A DNA stretch of 64,000 nucleotides from Comamonas odontotermitis (GTDB lineage Bacteria; Pseudomonadota; Gammaproteobacteria; Burkholderiales; Burkholderiaceae_C), in contig NZ_JACHKZ010000006.1 in assembly GCF_014207855.1 (NCBI RefSeq), forward strand, positions 124,001-188,000, written 5' to 3'. This document shows, one piece after another, positions 46,898-55,280 of this stretch; the stretch's first letter is position 1; the number at the start of each line of letters is the position of its first letter. Below the pieces are notes generated by a model, which saw nothing but the letters and a program-made list of their open reading frames with translations, did not search any database and was not told where the DNA came from. The position numbers and the translations under genes are program-made.

Positions 46898-47806
46898 TCA
46901 CTCACCCTGCGTGCGCCCCTGACGCAGCATCTGCTGCATATCTTGCACGCTGATGACACTCTCGCCCTGCAGCTTGACGCGCGGAGCCGGTTTGAAGGCA
47001 TGGCCGTAGATGATCTCGAAGGTGACAACGAGGCGCCCCTCCTCATCGGCGCGGGCCAGCTGTCGCGCAAGCGATAGGTCAAGCTGTGCGAGCCAGTTGC
47101 GCCCTCGCAAGGCGCCAAAGCGGCGGGGGTGCAGGTTGCGCCCCAGCTCGCGCAGTTCGGCGCGCAATTTCTGCGCACTGGAATACGACAGCGTGATGCG
47201 TTCCATATCCATCACCGGCTCGGCAAACCCGGCCTGCACGAGCATGTCACCCCAGTCATGCATATCGGTGAACTCGTGGCTTGCAGCAGGCCAGCCCTGC
47301 TCTGCATGGACGGCCCGCACTTCTGCCAGCGTGTCCGGCCCCAGGCAGGAGAACATCACGAACCCATCGACCGCCAGCAACCGGTGCCAGGTCTGCAGCA
47401 GTTGCTGCGGATTGGGGTGGTTGTGCAGGGCCATGTTGGCCCAGAGCATGTTCATGCTGCCCGCCTCTGGCTGGCCCCAGTGCAGCCTGGGCTGGCGCCA
47501 CCGGCTCATGCTCCACCAGGGGCTGGAGAGGTGTTCGCGCAGCGCTGCTGCGCGCACAGGCTGGGTTTCGACAATGCTCAGCGCCGACTGAGGATAGCGC
47601 TCAGCCACGCGCTGGTGCGCAGCCAGGCTACCGTACAGCGGCTCCCAGCTGCACCAGGCAGCGGGCTTTTGCATAATCCATGCCAGGCGCTCCTCCATGC
47701 GACGCCCTACTTCGTCGTGCAGCCAGGGGCTGTGCGCAGGCGCCTGCCTTTGCCAGCGCGTGGCGGCTATCGGGTCAATCGTCGGAGGGGTGGAAAATTC
47801 AGCCAT
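46898..47806 (-). CDS. BioC-like SAM-dependent methyltransferase
   Basis: 302 residues. Starts with family-like FSTPPTIDPIAATRWQRQAP; the SAM site region is ALSIVETQ, motif IV is NMLWANMALHNHPNPQQLLQTWHRLL, then GFVMFSCLGPDTLAEVR and FTDMHDWGDMLVQAGFAEPVMD, the latter two typical of BioC (malonyl-ACP O-methyltransferase, first step of biotin synthesis). The usual GCGTG SAM loop is weak here, so activity is not certain. The start at 47806 leaves a 35-base divergent spacer to comF. Confidence 0.78.
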   Translation of the reverse strand: MAEFSTPPTIDPIAATRWQRQAPAHSPWLHDEVGRRMEERLAWIMQKPAAWCSWEPLYGSLAAHQRVAERYPQSALSIVETQPVRAAALREHLSSPWWSMSRWRQPRLHWGQPEAGSMNMLWANMALHNHPNPQQLLQTWHRLLAVDGFVMFSCLGPDTLAEVRAVHAEQGWPAASHEFTDMHDWGDMLVQAGFAEPVMDMERITLSYSSAQKLRAELRELGRNLHPRRFGALRGRNWLAQLDLSLARQLARADEEGRLVVTFEIIYGHAFKPAPRVKLQGESVISVQDMQQMLRQGRTQGE

Positions 47807-47841
47807 GGGGTAGCCCGCTACGCAATATGGGCGTGGGTTAA

Positions 47842-48654
47842 ATGTCTTCTGAAAGGAACGGCTTGGCAATGCGCAGCAGCAAAAGCAGCATTTCGGCTCC
47901 TCCCCTGCACCGCATGCAATGGTGGCAACAGTGGTCAAGCCGGTTTGCAGACTGCCTGGGGCAACATCTGCCCGGCACCTGCCTCGTGTGTCAGCGCTGG
48001 CCCAGCCCGTGGCTGTGCAGTGACTGTGCGGTCGTCTGCGCGCCATCTGCCACAGGGCGCTGCAACCGCTGCGCACTGCCTTTTCCCGCCAACAGCCAGG
48101 TTTGCCCGGCTTGCCTGCTTGATCCGCTGCCGCTGCGGCAATGCCATGCAGCGGTGGACTATAGCCCGCCTTGGAGTGGCATGGTGCAGCAGTTCAAATA
48201 TCACCAGCATCTGGCATGGGCAAGGCCCATGGCGCAGCTGATGTTGCAGGCGCCGCACACCAGGCAACTGTTGCAACAGGCAGAACTGGTGCTTGCGGTG
48301 CCGCTCTCTGCCACGCGACTGCGCGAGCGCGGCTACAACCAGGCCCTGCAACTGGCACGCGCCCTGCAGCGCCAGACGCCGGGCAGCGCCGTGCTTCATT
48401 CTGGCTGGCTGCTGCGCCTGGCCGATACCCCGGCGCAGGTGCAGCTGGGTCGCACAGCGAGATTGCGCAATCTGCGCCACGCTTTTGCCATCGAGCCGCG
48501 CCATGCAGCAGCGGTTTGCGGCAGGCAAGTGTTGCTGGTAGATGATGTGATGACCACGGGTGCCACATTGGCTGCAGTGGCAAACATGCTGCTGGCGCAT
48601 GGTGCCTCTGCGGTAGATGCCATGGTTTTTGCAAGAACTCCGTTGCCAGACTAA
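47842..48654 (+). CDS. comF: ComF-family phosphoribosyltransferase-like protein
   Basis: 270 residues. N-terminal Cys-rich zinc-ribbon region (CLVCQRW, CSDCAVVC, CNRCALPF, CPACLLD) and a PRTase domain with RLRERGYNQALQLA and the PRPP loop VLLVDDVMTTGATL. ComF proteins are linked to DNA uptake and transformation. ATG 47869 is an alternative start with AAGGA upstream. Confidence 0.93.
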   Translation: MSSERNGLAMRSSKSSISAPPLHRMQWWQQWSSRFADCLGQHLPGTCLVCQRWPSPWLCSDCAVVCAPSATGRCNRCALPFPANSQVCPACLLDPLPLRQCHAAVDYSPPWSGMVQQFKYHQHLAWARPMAQLMLQAPHTRQLLQQAELVLAVPLSATRLRERGYNQALQLARALQRQTPGSAVLHSGWLLRLADTPAQVQLGRTARLRNLRHAFAIEPRHAAAVCGRQVLLVDDVMTTGATLAAVANMLLAHGASAVDAMVFARTPLPD

Positions 48655-48740
48655 AACGCAGCGCCATGCAGGCGCTTTGCTGCGTCACTACACTGGCACG
48701 CCTTGGCGGCCTCTGCCGCGCGCTCCTATCACAGCATCCC

Positions 48741-49226
48741 ATGTTCAACGTCGTCCTGGTCGAGCCAGAAATACCCCCCAATACCGGTAACGTGATCCGC
48801 CTGTGCGCCAATACCGGCAGCCGCCTGCACCTGATCGAGCCACTGGGATTTTCCATGGAAGACCGCTACATGCGCCGCGCGGGCCTGGATTACCACGAGT
48901 ACGCCGCCACGCAGCGCCATGCCAGCTGGCAGGCCTTTGTCGACGCCATGCAGCCCGCCGCAGACCGCATGTTTGCCATGACCACGCACGGCAGCAGCCC
49001 TGCGTTTGACATTCAATTTCACCCGGGTGATTGGCTGGTGTTTGGCTGCGAAACCCGCGGCCTGCCTCCTGCTTTGCGCGAGAGCTTTCCCCTCACCCAG
49101 CGCGTGCGCCTGCCCATGGTGGCGGGCCAGCGCAGCCTCAATCTGTCCAACGCCGTGGCGGTCACCGTCTTTGAAGCCTGGCGCCAGAACGGCTTTGCCG
49201 CGCCGGATGGCAGTGCCGCCCAATAG
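48741..49226 (+). CDS. trmL: tRNA (cytidine(34)-2'-O)-methyltransferase
   Basis: 161 residues, a minimal SPOUT enzyme. Motifs: FNVVLVEPEIPPNTGNVIRLCA, the knot region WLVFGCETRGLP and LPMVAGQRSLNLSNAVAVTVFEAWRQ. It methylates the wobble base of tRNA-Leu isoacceptors. The frame opens upstream to 48666 but family alignment favours 48741. Confidence 0.95.
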   Translation: MFNVVLVEPEIPPNTGNVIRLCANTGSRLHLIEPLGFSMEDRYMRRAGLDYHEYAATQRHASWQAFVDAMQPAADRMFAMTTHGSSPAFDIQFHPGDWLVFGCETRGLPPALRESFPLTQRVRLPMVAGQRSLNLSNAVAVTVFEAWRQNGFAAPDGSAAQ

Positions 49227-49232
49227 GTTTGA

Positions 49233-49292
49233 GACAAAAAATAGCCACTGGCGCACAGTATGTAGGCGCCAATAGCTCTCATTTAAATAGCA
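49233..49292. repeat. dispersed GCTAT...GAGCT repeat copy
   Basis: On the reverse strand: gctatttaaatgagagct, then attggcgcc and ggcgcca arms (forward tggcgc / gcgcca) and ending in a second tagcc/ggcta block. It is the most complete copy in the window. It lies between the convergent trmL and LysE genes and could act as a transcript end. Confidence 0.6.
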
Positions 49293-49313
49293 AGAAAGAT
49301 ATGCTGCCCAAGC

Positions 49314-49949
49314 TCAGGCGTTTTGCGAGCGCTTGACGAAGAACAAGCCCATGCCCACCAGCATCAGCAGGCCGCCGAACACCTTGTTCTGGATGCGCAT
49401 GGCCTTGCTGTCACGCAGCAGGCGGCGCAGAGCACTCGCGCTCGCAGCATAGCCATGCATCACGATGGTATCCACGGTCAAGGTGGTGGCAGACAGAATC
49501 AATAGTTGCAGCCACAGCGGATGATCTGCCGTCATGAACTGCGGCAGCACCGCCACCATGAAGATGATGCCCTTGGGGTTGGTGGCATTGGTCAAAAAGC
49601 CACTCAGGGTGCGTTTTTTCCAGCTGCCTTCGGGCTGCTGCATCGCTGCATCGCTCACCAGCCCTCCGGTGGAGCGCCATTGCTGAAAACCAATGTAGAT
49701 CAGGTAACAGGCGCCCACGATCTTGACGATGTTGAACGCGGTCTCTGACGCAATCAGCAGCGAGCCCACACCCGCACCTGCAATCAGCAAGATGAGCAAA
49801 AGCCCCAGCTGCAGCCCCAAAATGGTGGCACTGGTCTTGCGCATGCCATAAGACAGACCGTGGCTCATCGACAACACGGCGCCCGAGCCCGGCGATACAG
49901 CAATGATGATGGCCGCAACCAGATAGGCCAGCCAGGTGTGAAATTCCAT
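49314..49949 (-). CDS. LysE-family amino acid exporter
   Basis: 211 residues with about six membrane helices. LysE/RhtB signature near the start: YLVAAIIIAVSPGSGAVLSMSHGLSYG, and GFLTNATNPKGIIFMVAVLPQF mid-protein. Family members export lysine, homoserine or threonine; substrate here unknown. Start at 49949 fits the family N-terminus. Confidence 0.93.
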   Translation of the reverse strand: MEFHTWLAYLVAAIIIAVSPGSGAVLSMSHGLSYGMRKTSATILGLQLGLLLILLIAGAGVGSLLIASETAFNIVKIVGACYLIYIGFQQWRSTGGLVSDAAMQQPEGSWKKRTLSGFLTNATNPKGIIFMVAVLPQFMTADHPLWLQLLILSATTLTVDTIVMHGYAASASALRRLLRDSKAMRIQNKVFGGLLMLVGMGLFFVKRSQNA

Positions 49950-50251
49950 GATCAATCCAGAAACGGCTCCGTCGTGCCTGGCCCCACGCATCACCGCGTC
50001 CGGCTATCAGCGCCCAGGTACCTTGGCAGGCCGCAGTTTGTAGGCCCTGCACAACGGCAAAGCCGCCATTATCGCGCCCGCCTGCGCTTGCCTGCCAGCT
50101 CCATCGACGGGGGCTGTCACATATTTTCCATAGCACTCCGCGCTTGCTGGGTGCACGCAGAACGCAAAAAAATGCAATAAATTCCCACAAATCGCTAAAA
50201 AAACGTAACCTCCTTTCCAAAGCACCTACAACAACCCCATTTTTTGCACGC
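49950..50251. other. divergent intergenic region between LysE exporter and Kef antiporter
   Basis: 302 bases without a gene. The right part (50110-50225) is AT-rich with A-tracts and probably holds the antiporter promoter; I could not assign -35/-10 boxes with confidence. No terminator or repeat was recognised. Confidence 0.6.
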
Positions 50252-52129
50252 ATGGAAGCGCACGCCCCTCTCTGGCTGACCTACACCTTTTTGTACTTGG
50301 CAGCCGCCGTCATTGCCGTGCCGATTTCACGAGCCCTTGGCCTTGGCACCATCATCGGCTACCTGGTGGCCGGCATGATCATCGGGCCCAGCGGCCTCAA
50401 GCTGGTCAGCAATGTGCAGGACATCCTGCATTTTTCCGAGTTCGGCGTGGTGCTGATGCTGTTCCTGATTGGGTTGGAGCTGCAACCCAGCCGCCTGTGG
50501 AGCATGCGCCGCCCTATCTTTGGCGTAGGCAGCGCGCAAATGCTGCTGTGCACGGCAGGGCTGTTTGCCGCAGGCTGGCTGTTCGGGTTTGACTGGCATA
50601 TGGCCCTGATTGCCGCTCTCGGCCTGGCGCTGTCATCCACTGCGATTGCATTGCAAAGCATTGCAGAGCGTAACCTTATGTCCACCAACAGCGGCAAGAC
50701 GAGCTTTGCCATCCTGTTGTTCCAGGACGTAGCGGCCATCCCGATCCTCGCACTCGTGCCCTTGCTGGCCGTGGGCCAGCAAGCAGCGCAGAGCGATGGC
50801 AACATGCTGCTGGAAATCGGCAGAACCCTGGCCATCATTGCTGCTGTCATCGTGGGCGGCCGCTACCTGCTGCGCCCCGTGCTGCGCTGGATTGCGCAAA
50901 GCGATTCCCGCGAAATCTCCACAGCCACCGCCTTGCTGCTGGTGGTGGGCATTGCCTATCTGATGCTGCAGATCGGCCTGTCCATGGCGCTCGGTGCCTT
51001 TTTGGCTGGCGTGCTGTTGGCCGACAGCGAATTCCGCGCCGAGCTGGAAACCGACATCGAGCCTTTCAAAGGCCTGCTGCTCGGGCTGTTCTTCATCGCC
51101 GTGGGCATGAGCATCGACTTCTCGGTGATCCTGTCGTCGCCCCTGGCCATGCTGGCACTCGTGGTGATTTTTCTGCTCATCAAATCCATCGTCATCTACA
51201 GCCTCGCCACCGTGCTGCGCATGCCGCTGCAGGAGCGCCCGCTGTTCACCCTGCTGCTGGCGCAAGGCGGAGAATTCGCGTTTGTGGTGTTCAGCGCCGC
51301 ACAGGCGCAAGGCATTGTGAGCCCGCAGCATTCCTCGCTGCTGATCGGCGCAGTGGCTATCTCCATGGTGGCCACGCCGCTGATGGTGGCCGCCATGGAC
51401 CGCTGGCTCATGCCCCGGTTTGCCAACCTCGCCACGGGTGAAGACGCACCAGAGGAGTTGCACGAGCAGCAGGAGGCGTCCGTGCTGATCGCCGGCTTCG
51501 GCCGCTACGGCCAGATCGTGACCCGTGTGCTGCTGAGCCAGGGCATCAAGGCGGTCATTCTGGACCACAGCGTCGAGATGCTCCAGGTGGCGCAGAACTT
51601 CGGCTACCGCGTGTTCTATGGCGATGCCACCCGGCAGGATCTGCTGCGCATCGCCGGGGCAGAAAAGGCCGAGGTCATGGTGATCGCGGTCGACGACGAA
51701 AGCCAGACCAACCAGATCGTCAAGCTGGTGCAGCAGCATTTCCCGCACCTCAAGATCGTGACCCGTGCGAAAGACGTGGCGCACTGGTTTGCCCTGCGCG
51801 ACATGGGCGTGCAATATGTGGACCGCGAGCTGTTCGACTCCAGCCTGCAGACAGCCGAGAAGACGCTGGAGCTGATGGGCTACACGCCTGAAGATGCACA
51901 GTATGTGGTCACGGTGTTCCGTGCCCACAACATCGAATTGACCAACAAGATGTACGAACACCGCAACGACCGCGAAACCATGCTGGCCGTGGGCCGCCAG
52001 GGCCGCGATCAGCTGGTGGAACAGATGATGCGCGAGCGCCAGGAACGCCAGGCCCAGGCGCAGGAAGCCGAGCAGGCCCCCAGCAGCCCCTACCCGCACC
52101 AGCCGGATGACCCGCAGGCCCACATTTGA
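50252..52129 (+). CDS. Kef-type potassium/proton antiporter
   Basis: 625 residues. CPA2 membrane domain of about 12 helices (residues 1-380: IGYLVAGMIIGPSGLKLVSN, FLIGLELQPSRLW, LSSTAIALQSIAERN) followed by an RCK/TrkA-N domain with a Rossmann start LIAGFGRYGQIVTRVLLSQG and a long charged Gln/Glu-rich tail. KefB/KefC proteins extrude K+ to acidify the cell during electrophile stress and bind glutathione adducts. No KefF/KefG partner is adjacent. Confidence 0.94.
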   Translation: MEAHAPLWLTYTFLYLAAAVIAVPISRALGLGTIIGYLVAGMIIGPSGLKLVSNVQDILHFSEFGVVLMLFLIGLELQPSRLWSMRRPIFGVGSAQMLLCTAGLFAAGWLFGFDWHMALIAALGLALSSTAIALQSIAERNLMSTNSGKTSFAILLFQDVAAIPILALVPLLAVGQQAAQSDGNMLLEIGRTLAIIAAVIVGGRYLLRPVLRWIAQSDSREISTATALLLVVGIAYLMLQIGLSMALGAFLAGVLLADSEFRAELETDIEPFKGLLLGLFFIAVGMSIDFSVILSSPLAMLALVVIFLLIKSIVIYSLATVLRMPLQERPLFTLLLAQGGEFAFVVFSAAQAQGIVSPQHSSLLIGAVAISMVATPLMVAAMDRWLMPRFANLATGEDAPEELHEQQEASVLIAGFGRYGQIVTRVLLSQGIKAVILDHSVEMLQVAQNFGYRVFYGDATRQDLLRIAGAEKAEVMVIAVDDESQTNQIVKLVQQHFPHLKIVTRAKDVAHWFALRDMGVQYVDRELFDSSLQTAEKTLELMGYTPEDAQYVVTVFRAHNIELTNKMYEHRNDRETMLAVGRQGRDQLVEQMMRERQERQAQAQEAEQAPSSPYPHQPDDPQAHI

Positions 52130-52176
52130 CCGTAGACGCACGCAGCCCACCGGCTGCGTGCTACGCTTTGCGCCCT

Positions 52177-52611
52177 ATGTTCAACCCCTCCCAAGCCGAT
52201 GTGCGGCGCTTTTTCTGTGCTGCGCATGCCAAACAGCAAGCGGGCCAGCCCATGGAAGCCATCGAAACCCTGGCGGGCCTGTGGATTGCCGAGCACCCCG
52301 AGTACCGCGAAGACCTGAGCGACGTGGATGCGGCCATCGCCCGCAACTACGATCTGACACCCGACAAGACCAACCCGTTTCTGCACCTGTCCATGCACCT
52401 GTCGATCAGCGAGCAATGCAGCATCGACCAGCCGCGCGGCATTCGCCAGGCAGTGGAACTGCTTGCCAGGCGGTTGGGCTCGCTGCACGATGCGCACCAC
52501 GTCGCCATGGAGTGCCTGGGCAGCATGCTGTGGGAGAGCCAGCGCTCGGGCCGCCCACCCGATGGTGACGCCTACGTGGCGGCCGTGCAGCGCAACGCCA
52601 CCAAGGACTGA
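52177..52611 (+). CDS. DUF1841 family protein
   Basis: 144 residues, soluble and helical: MFNPSQADVRRFFC, LWIAEHPEYREDL, NPFLHLSMHLSISEQ and HDAHHVAMECLGSMLWESQRSG. Matches the DUF1841 family of beta/gammaproteobacteria, function unknown. The conserved start is at 52177. A strong terminator follows. Confidence 0.9.
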   Translation: MFNPSQADVRRFFCAAHAKQQAGQPMEAIETLAGLWIAEHPEYREDLSDVDAAIARNYDLTPDKTNPFLHLSMHLSISEQCSIDQPRGIRQAVELLARRLGSLHDAHHVAMECLGSMLWESQRSGRPPDGDAYVAAVQRNATKD

Positions 52612-52641
52612 GCGCCGCCCTCCACTCCCCCAAGAAAGCAG

Positions 52642-52668
52642 AACGCCCGGCATTGCCGGGCGTTTTTT
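52642..52668 (+). terminator. rho-independent terminator after the DUF1841 gene
   Basis: Stem aacgcccgg / ccgggcgtt with a short loop and a T6 run; convergent with the cytochrome c gene 49 bases away. Confidence 0.93.
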
Positions 52669-52716
52669 GCTGAGGCCACTGCTGCGTTGCCCGCCATTGC
52701 TCGCTTATTTTCTGCC

Positions 52717-53385
52717 TTATTTGCTGCGGAAGCGCGACTCCGGCACGGTCTGCAAACCGCCTTGCAGGCTGCCGATATAGTCGGCCAGCTCTTTCATCTC
52801 TGCATGGTTGAACTGCTTGGCCATGGCCCCCATCACCGGGTGCGAGCGGCCGATGTACCCGCTTTTCTCGACGGTATAGGATTTGAGCGCGGCATACAGA
52901 TAGTCAGCGTTCTGGCCGCCCAGCTTGGGATACGTGGGATCGATGGCCTTGGAGAAATTGTCACCATGGCACGATGCGCAGGTGCCTTTTTTCAGCAACT
53001 CGGCAGTCTTGGTGCTCGGCTCTCTCGATGGCTTTTCGGCCACCGTCACATCGCCGGTGGTGTGCTTTTCGTAATACGCCGCCAGATCGGCAATGTCCTG
53101 GTCGGTCAGCGAATCGGCAATGGCGCGCATCGTGGGGTGTTTGCGGTCGCCCTTCTTGTAGGCATGCAGCGCTGCCTCGATGTACTTGCCGTTCTGGCCC
53201 GAAATCTTTGGAACCTGGTACACCTCGGGAAAGCTGGCCTTGTACCCCACGATACCGTGGCAGCCAATGCACATGGCAATTTTTCCTTCAGCCGCCTTGG
53301 CATCACCCTTCACCTCCTGAGCCGCCGCCCAACCCGTCACAGACGCGACAGCCAATGCAAATACCGTGGTCAATGTTTTATTCAT
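52717..53385 (-). CDS. diheme cytochrome c (c4/c553 family)
   Basis: 222 residues. Signal peptide TTVFALAVASVTGWAAA, then two cytochrome c domains with CIGCH and CASCH heme sites. Likely axial Met residues are in HPTMRAIADSL and HPVMGAMAKQF. Cytochromes c4 carry electrons in the periplasm to terminal oxidases, which fits the cox operon nearby, though it is not in it. Start at 53385 gives a clean signal sequence. Confidence 0.94.
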   Translation of the reverse strand: MNKTLTTVFALAVASVTGWAAAQEVKGDAKAAEGKIAMCIGCHGIVGYKASFPEVYQVPKISGQNGKYIEAALHAYKKGDRKHPTMRAIADSLTDQDIADLAAYYEKHTTGDVTVAEKPSREPSTKTAELLKKGTCASCHGDNFSKAIDPTYPKLGGQNADYLYAALKSYTVEKSGYIGRSHPVMGAMAKQFNHAEMKELADYIGSLQGGLQTVPESRFRSK

Positions 53386-53489
53386 TTTGCGCGCACAATC
53401 GTGTGGAAAAGCTACCGCGCCTTGGCGGTGTCTAAGTTTATAGTCAACGCTCAAACAGACCCTGTCACCTCGATTCTGCATTCTCTTTC

Positions 53490-54344
53490 ATGAAATTCCA
53501 AGGCACACAGAACTACGTTGCGACCAATGACCTGATGCTCGCGGTCAATGCGGCAATTACCCTTCAAAGACCGCTTCTCGTCAAGGGGGAACCCGGCACA
53601 GGGAAAACCATGCTGGCGGAAGAAGTGTCGCAGGCGTTAGGCATGCCGCTGCTGCAGTGGCACATCAAGTCCACCACCAAGGCACAGCAGGGCTTGTATG
53701 AGTACGACGCAGTCAGTCGTCTGCGAGACAGCCAGCTTGCCGATGTGGACGGCGCGGCCCGTGTGCATGACATCCACAACTACATCGTCAAGGGCGTGCT
53801 GTGGCAGGCCTTCACCGCAGACCAGCCCGTGGCCCTGCTGATCGACGAGATCGACAAGGCCGACATCGAGTTTCCCAACGATCTGCTGCGCGAACTCGAC
53901 CGCATGGAGTTCTACTGCTACGAAACGCGCGATATGATCCGCGCCAAGCACCGCCCGCTGGTGTTCATCACCTCCAACAACGAGAAGGAGCTGCCTGACG
54001 CCTTCCTGCGCCGCTGCTTCTTTCACTACATCAAGTTCCCCGACGCGGAGACGATGAAGCAGATCGTCGAGGTGCATTTCCCAACGCTCAAGCAGGGCCT
54101 GCTGTCGGCGGCCATGAAGGTGTTCTTCGAAATCCGCAACCTGCCCGGCCTGAAGAAAAAGCCATCGACCAGCGAGTTGATCGACTGGCTCAAGCTGCTG
54201 GTTGCCGAAGATATTCCGCCCGAGGTGTTGCAGACCGCAGACCAGAAGATTGCCGTGCCACCCCTGGTGGGCGCGCTTTTGAAGAACGAGCAGGACGTGA
54301 GCCTGTTCGAGAAGCTGGTCTTCATGAACCAGCGCAACCGCTAG
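53490..54344 (+). CDS. MoxR-family AAA+ ATPase
   Basis: 284 residues. Walker A GEPGTGKTMLAEE, Walker B ALLIDEIDKADIEF, sensor 1 VFITSNNEKELPDAFLRRCFF. MoxR ATPases act as chaperones that insert metals or assemble complexes together with VWA-domain proteins. The matching VWA gene is at 57550, separated by four genes. Divergent from the cytochrome c gene. Confidence 0.95.
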   Translation: MKFQGTQNYVATNDLMLAVNAAITLQRPLLVKGEPGTGKTMLAEEVSQALGMPLLQWHIKSTTKAQQGLYEYDAVSRLRDSQLADVDGAARVHDIHNYIVKGVLWQAFTADQPVALLIDEIDKADIEFPNDLLRELDRMEFYCYETRDMIRAKHRPLVFITSNNEKELPDAFLRRCFFHYIKFPDAETMKQIVEVHFPTLKQGLLSAAMKVFFEIRNLPGLKKKPSTSELIDWLKLLVAEDIPPEVLQTADQKIAVPPLVGALLKNEQDVSLFEKLVFMNQRNR

Positions 54345-54351
54345 GCAGCGC

Positions 54352-54564
54352 ATGGCCACGCCGCAGCAGTTGCTGGCCGAAGGGTTGACGGACGCCGTTG
54401 GCTTTCTGGCCGGCGCACTGGCTGGCTGGGGCATTTCGCACTTGCTGGGCTGGCCGCTGTTTGAAGAAGGCTACAGCGCGGGCAGCATTGCCGCCATTGC
54501 ACTGGTGGGCCTGGGCGGCGGGGCAGGCCTTCAACTGGCCCGGCGCTGGCGCAAATCCAGATAG
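54352..54564 (+). CDS. small predicted membrane protein
   Basis: 70 residues with two hydrophobic stretches (DAVGFLAGALAGWGISHLLGW and GSIAAIALVGLGGGAGLQLA) and a basic tail RRWRKSR. It starts 7 bases after the moxR stop, which supports real translation and co-transcription. No family recognised. Confidence 0.65.
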   Translation: MATPQQLLAEGLTDAVGFLAGALAGWGISHLLGWPLFEEGYSAGSIAAIALVGLGGGAGLQLARRWRKSR

Positions 54565-54565
54565 A

Positions 54566-54612
54566 AATTGGCTGATGCGCCTTGCAGTAAAACGCAATCA
54601 GCTATCAAATTC
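54566..54612. repeat. dispersed repeat copy between a small membrane gene and a GNAT gene
   Basis: Reverse strand reads gatagctgattgcgttttac then tgcaaggcgcatcagccaa, aligning gap-free with the copy between urtA and urtB. It fills nearly all of the 66-base spacer. Confidence 0.55.
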
Positions 54613-54630
54613 ATAACAACCGAGAACACC

Positions 54631-55224
54631 ATGGCCTTTGTAGAACCCATCGATCTGCGCCGCAATGGCGTACTGCTCACCCCACTGGACTTTGCGCATG
54701 AGGACGGCCTGCGTGCCGCTGCGCAGGATGGCGAGCTCTGGAAAATCCGTGTCACCTCTGTTCCCGAGCCGGAAAACACCAGGCTCTACATCGAGCAGGC
54801 CATGAACATGCGCGCAGCGGGCAACCGCATGCCATTTGCCGTCATCGATGAAGTCACGGGCAAGGTGCTGGGCAGCACCAGCTACCACGACATCGTGCCC
54901 GCCTTGAAGCGTGTGGAAATCGGCTACACCTGGTACGCGCAGAGCGTGCAGCGCAGCCACGTCAACACCACCTGCAAGCTTGCCTTGCTGGCCCATGCGT
55001 TCGAAACCCTGGGCGCCGCCGTGGTGGGCTGGCGGACAGACAACTTCAACTTTGCCAGCCAGCGGGCCATTGAGCGCCTGGGCGCCAGAAAGGACGGGGT
55101 GATCCGCCACCATGCGCCGCGCCGCGATGGCACCGTGCGCGACACCGTGATGTACAGCATGCTCGCTGGCGAATGGCCCGAAGCCAAGGCACAGTTGCTG
55201 TACCTGCTGAACAAGCCGCGCTGA
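54631..55224 (+). CDS. GNAT-family N-acetyltransferase (RimJ/RimL-like)
   Basis: 197 residues. Segments FAVIDEVTGKVLGSTSYHDI, VEIGYTWYAQSVQRSHVNTTCKLALLAHAFE and NFNFASQRAIERLGARKDGVIRHH match the acetyltransferase_3 type that modifies protein N-termini or small amines. The start at 54631 is where the fold begins. Substrate unknown. Confidence 0.9.
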   Translation: MAFVEPIDLRRNGVLLTPLDFAHEDGLRAAAQDGELWKIRVTSVPEPENTRLYIEQAMNMRAAGNRMPFAVIDEVTGKVLGSTSYHDIVPALKRVEIGYTWYAQSVQRSHVNTTCKLALLAHAFETLGAAVVGWRTDNFNFASQRAIERLGARKDGVIRHHAPRRDGTVRDTVMYSMLAGEWPEAKAQLLYLLNKPR

Positions 55225-55280
55225 TTTTTCACCCCACCCGTAGGTACCCTAGAGCGCCGGCCAAAGCAGCGGTTTTGAAG

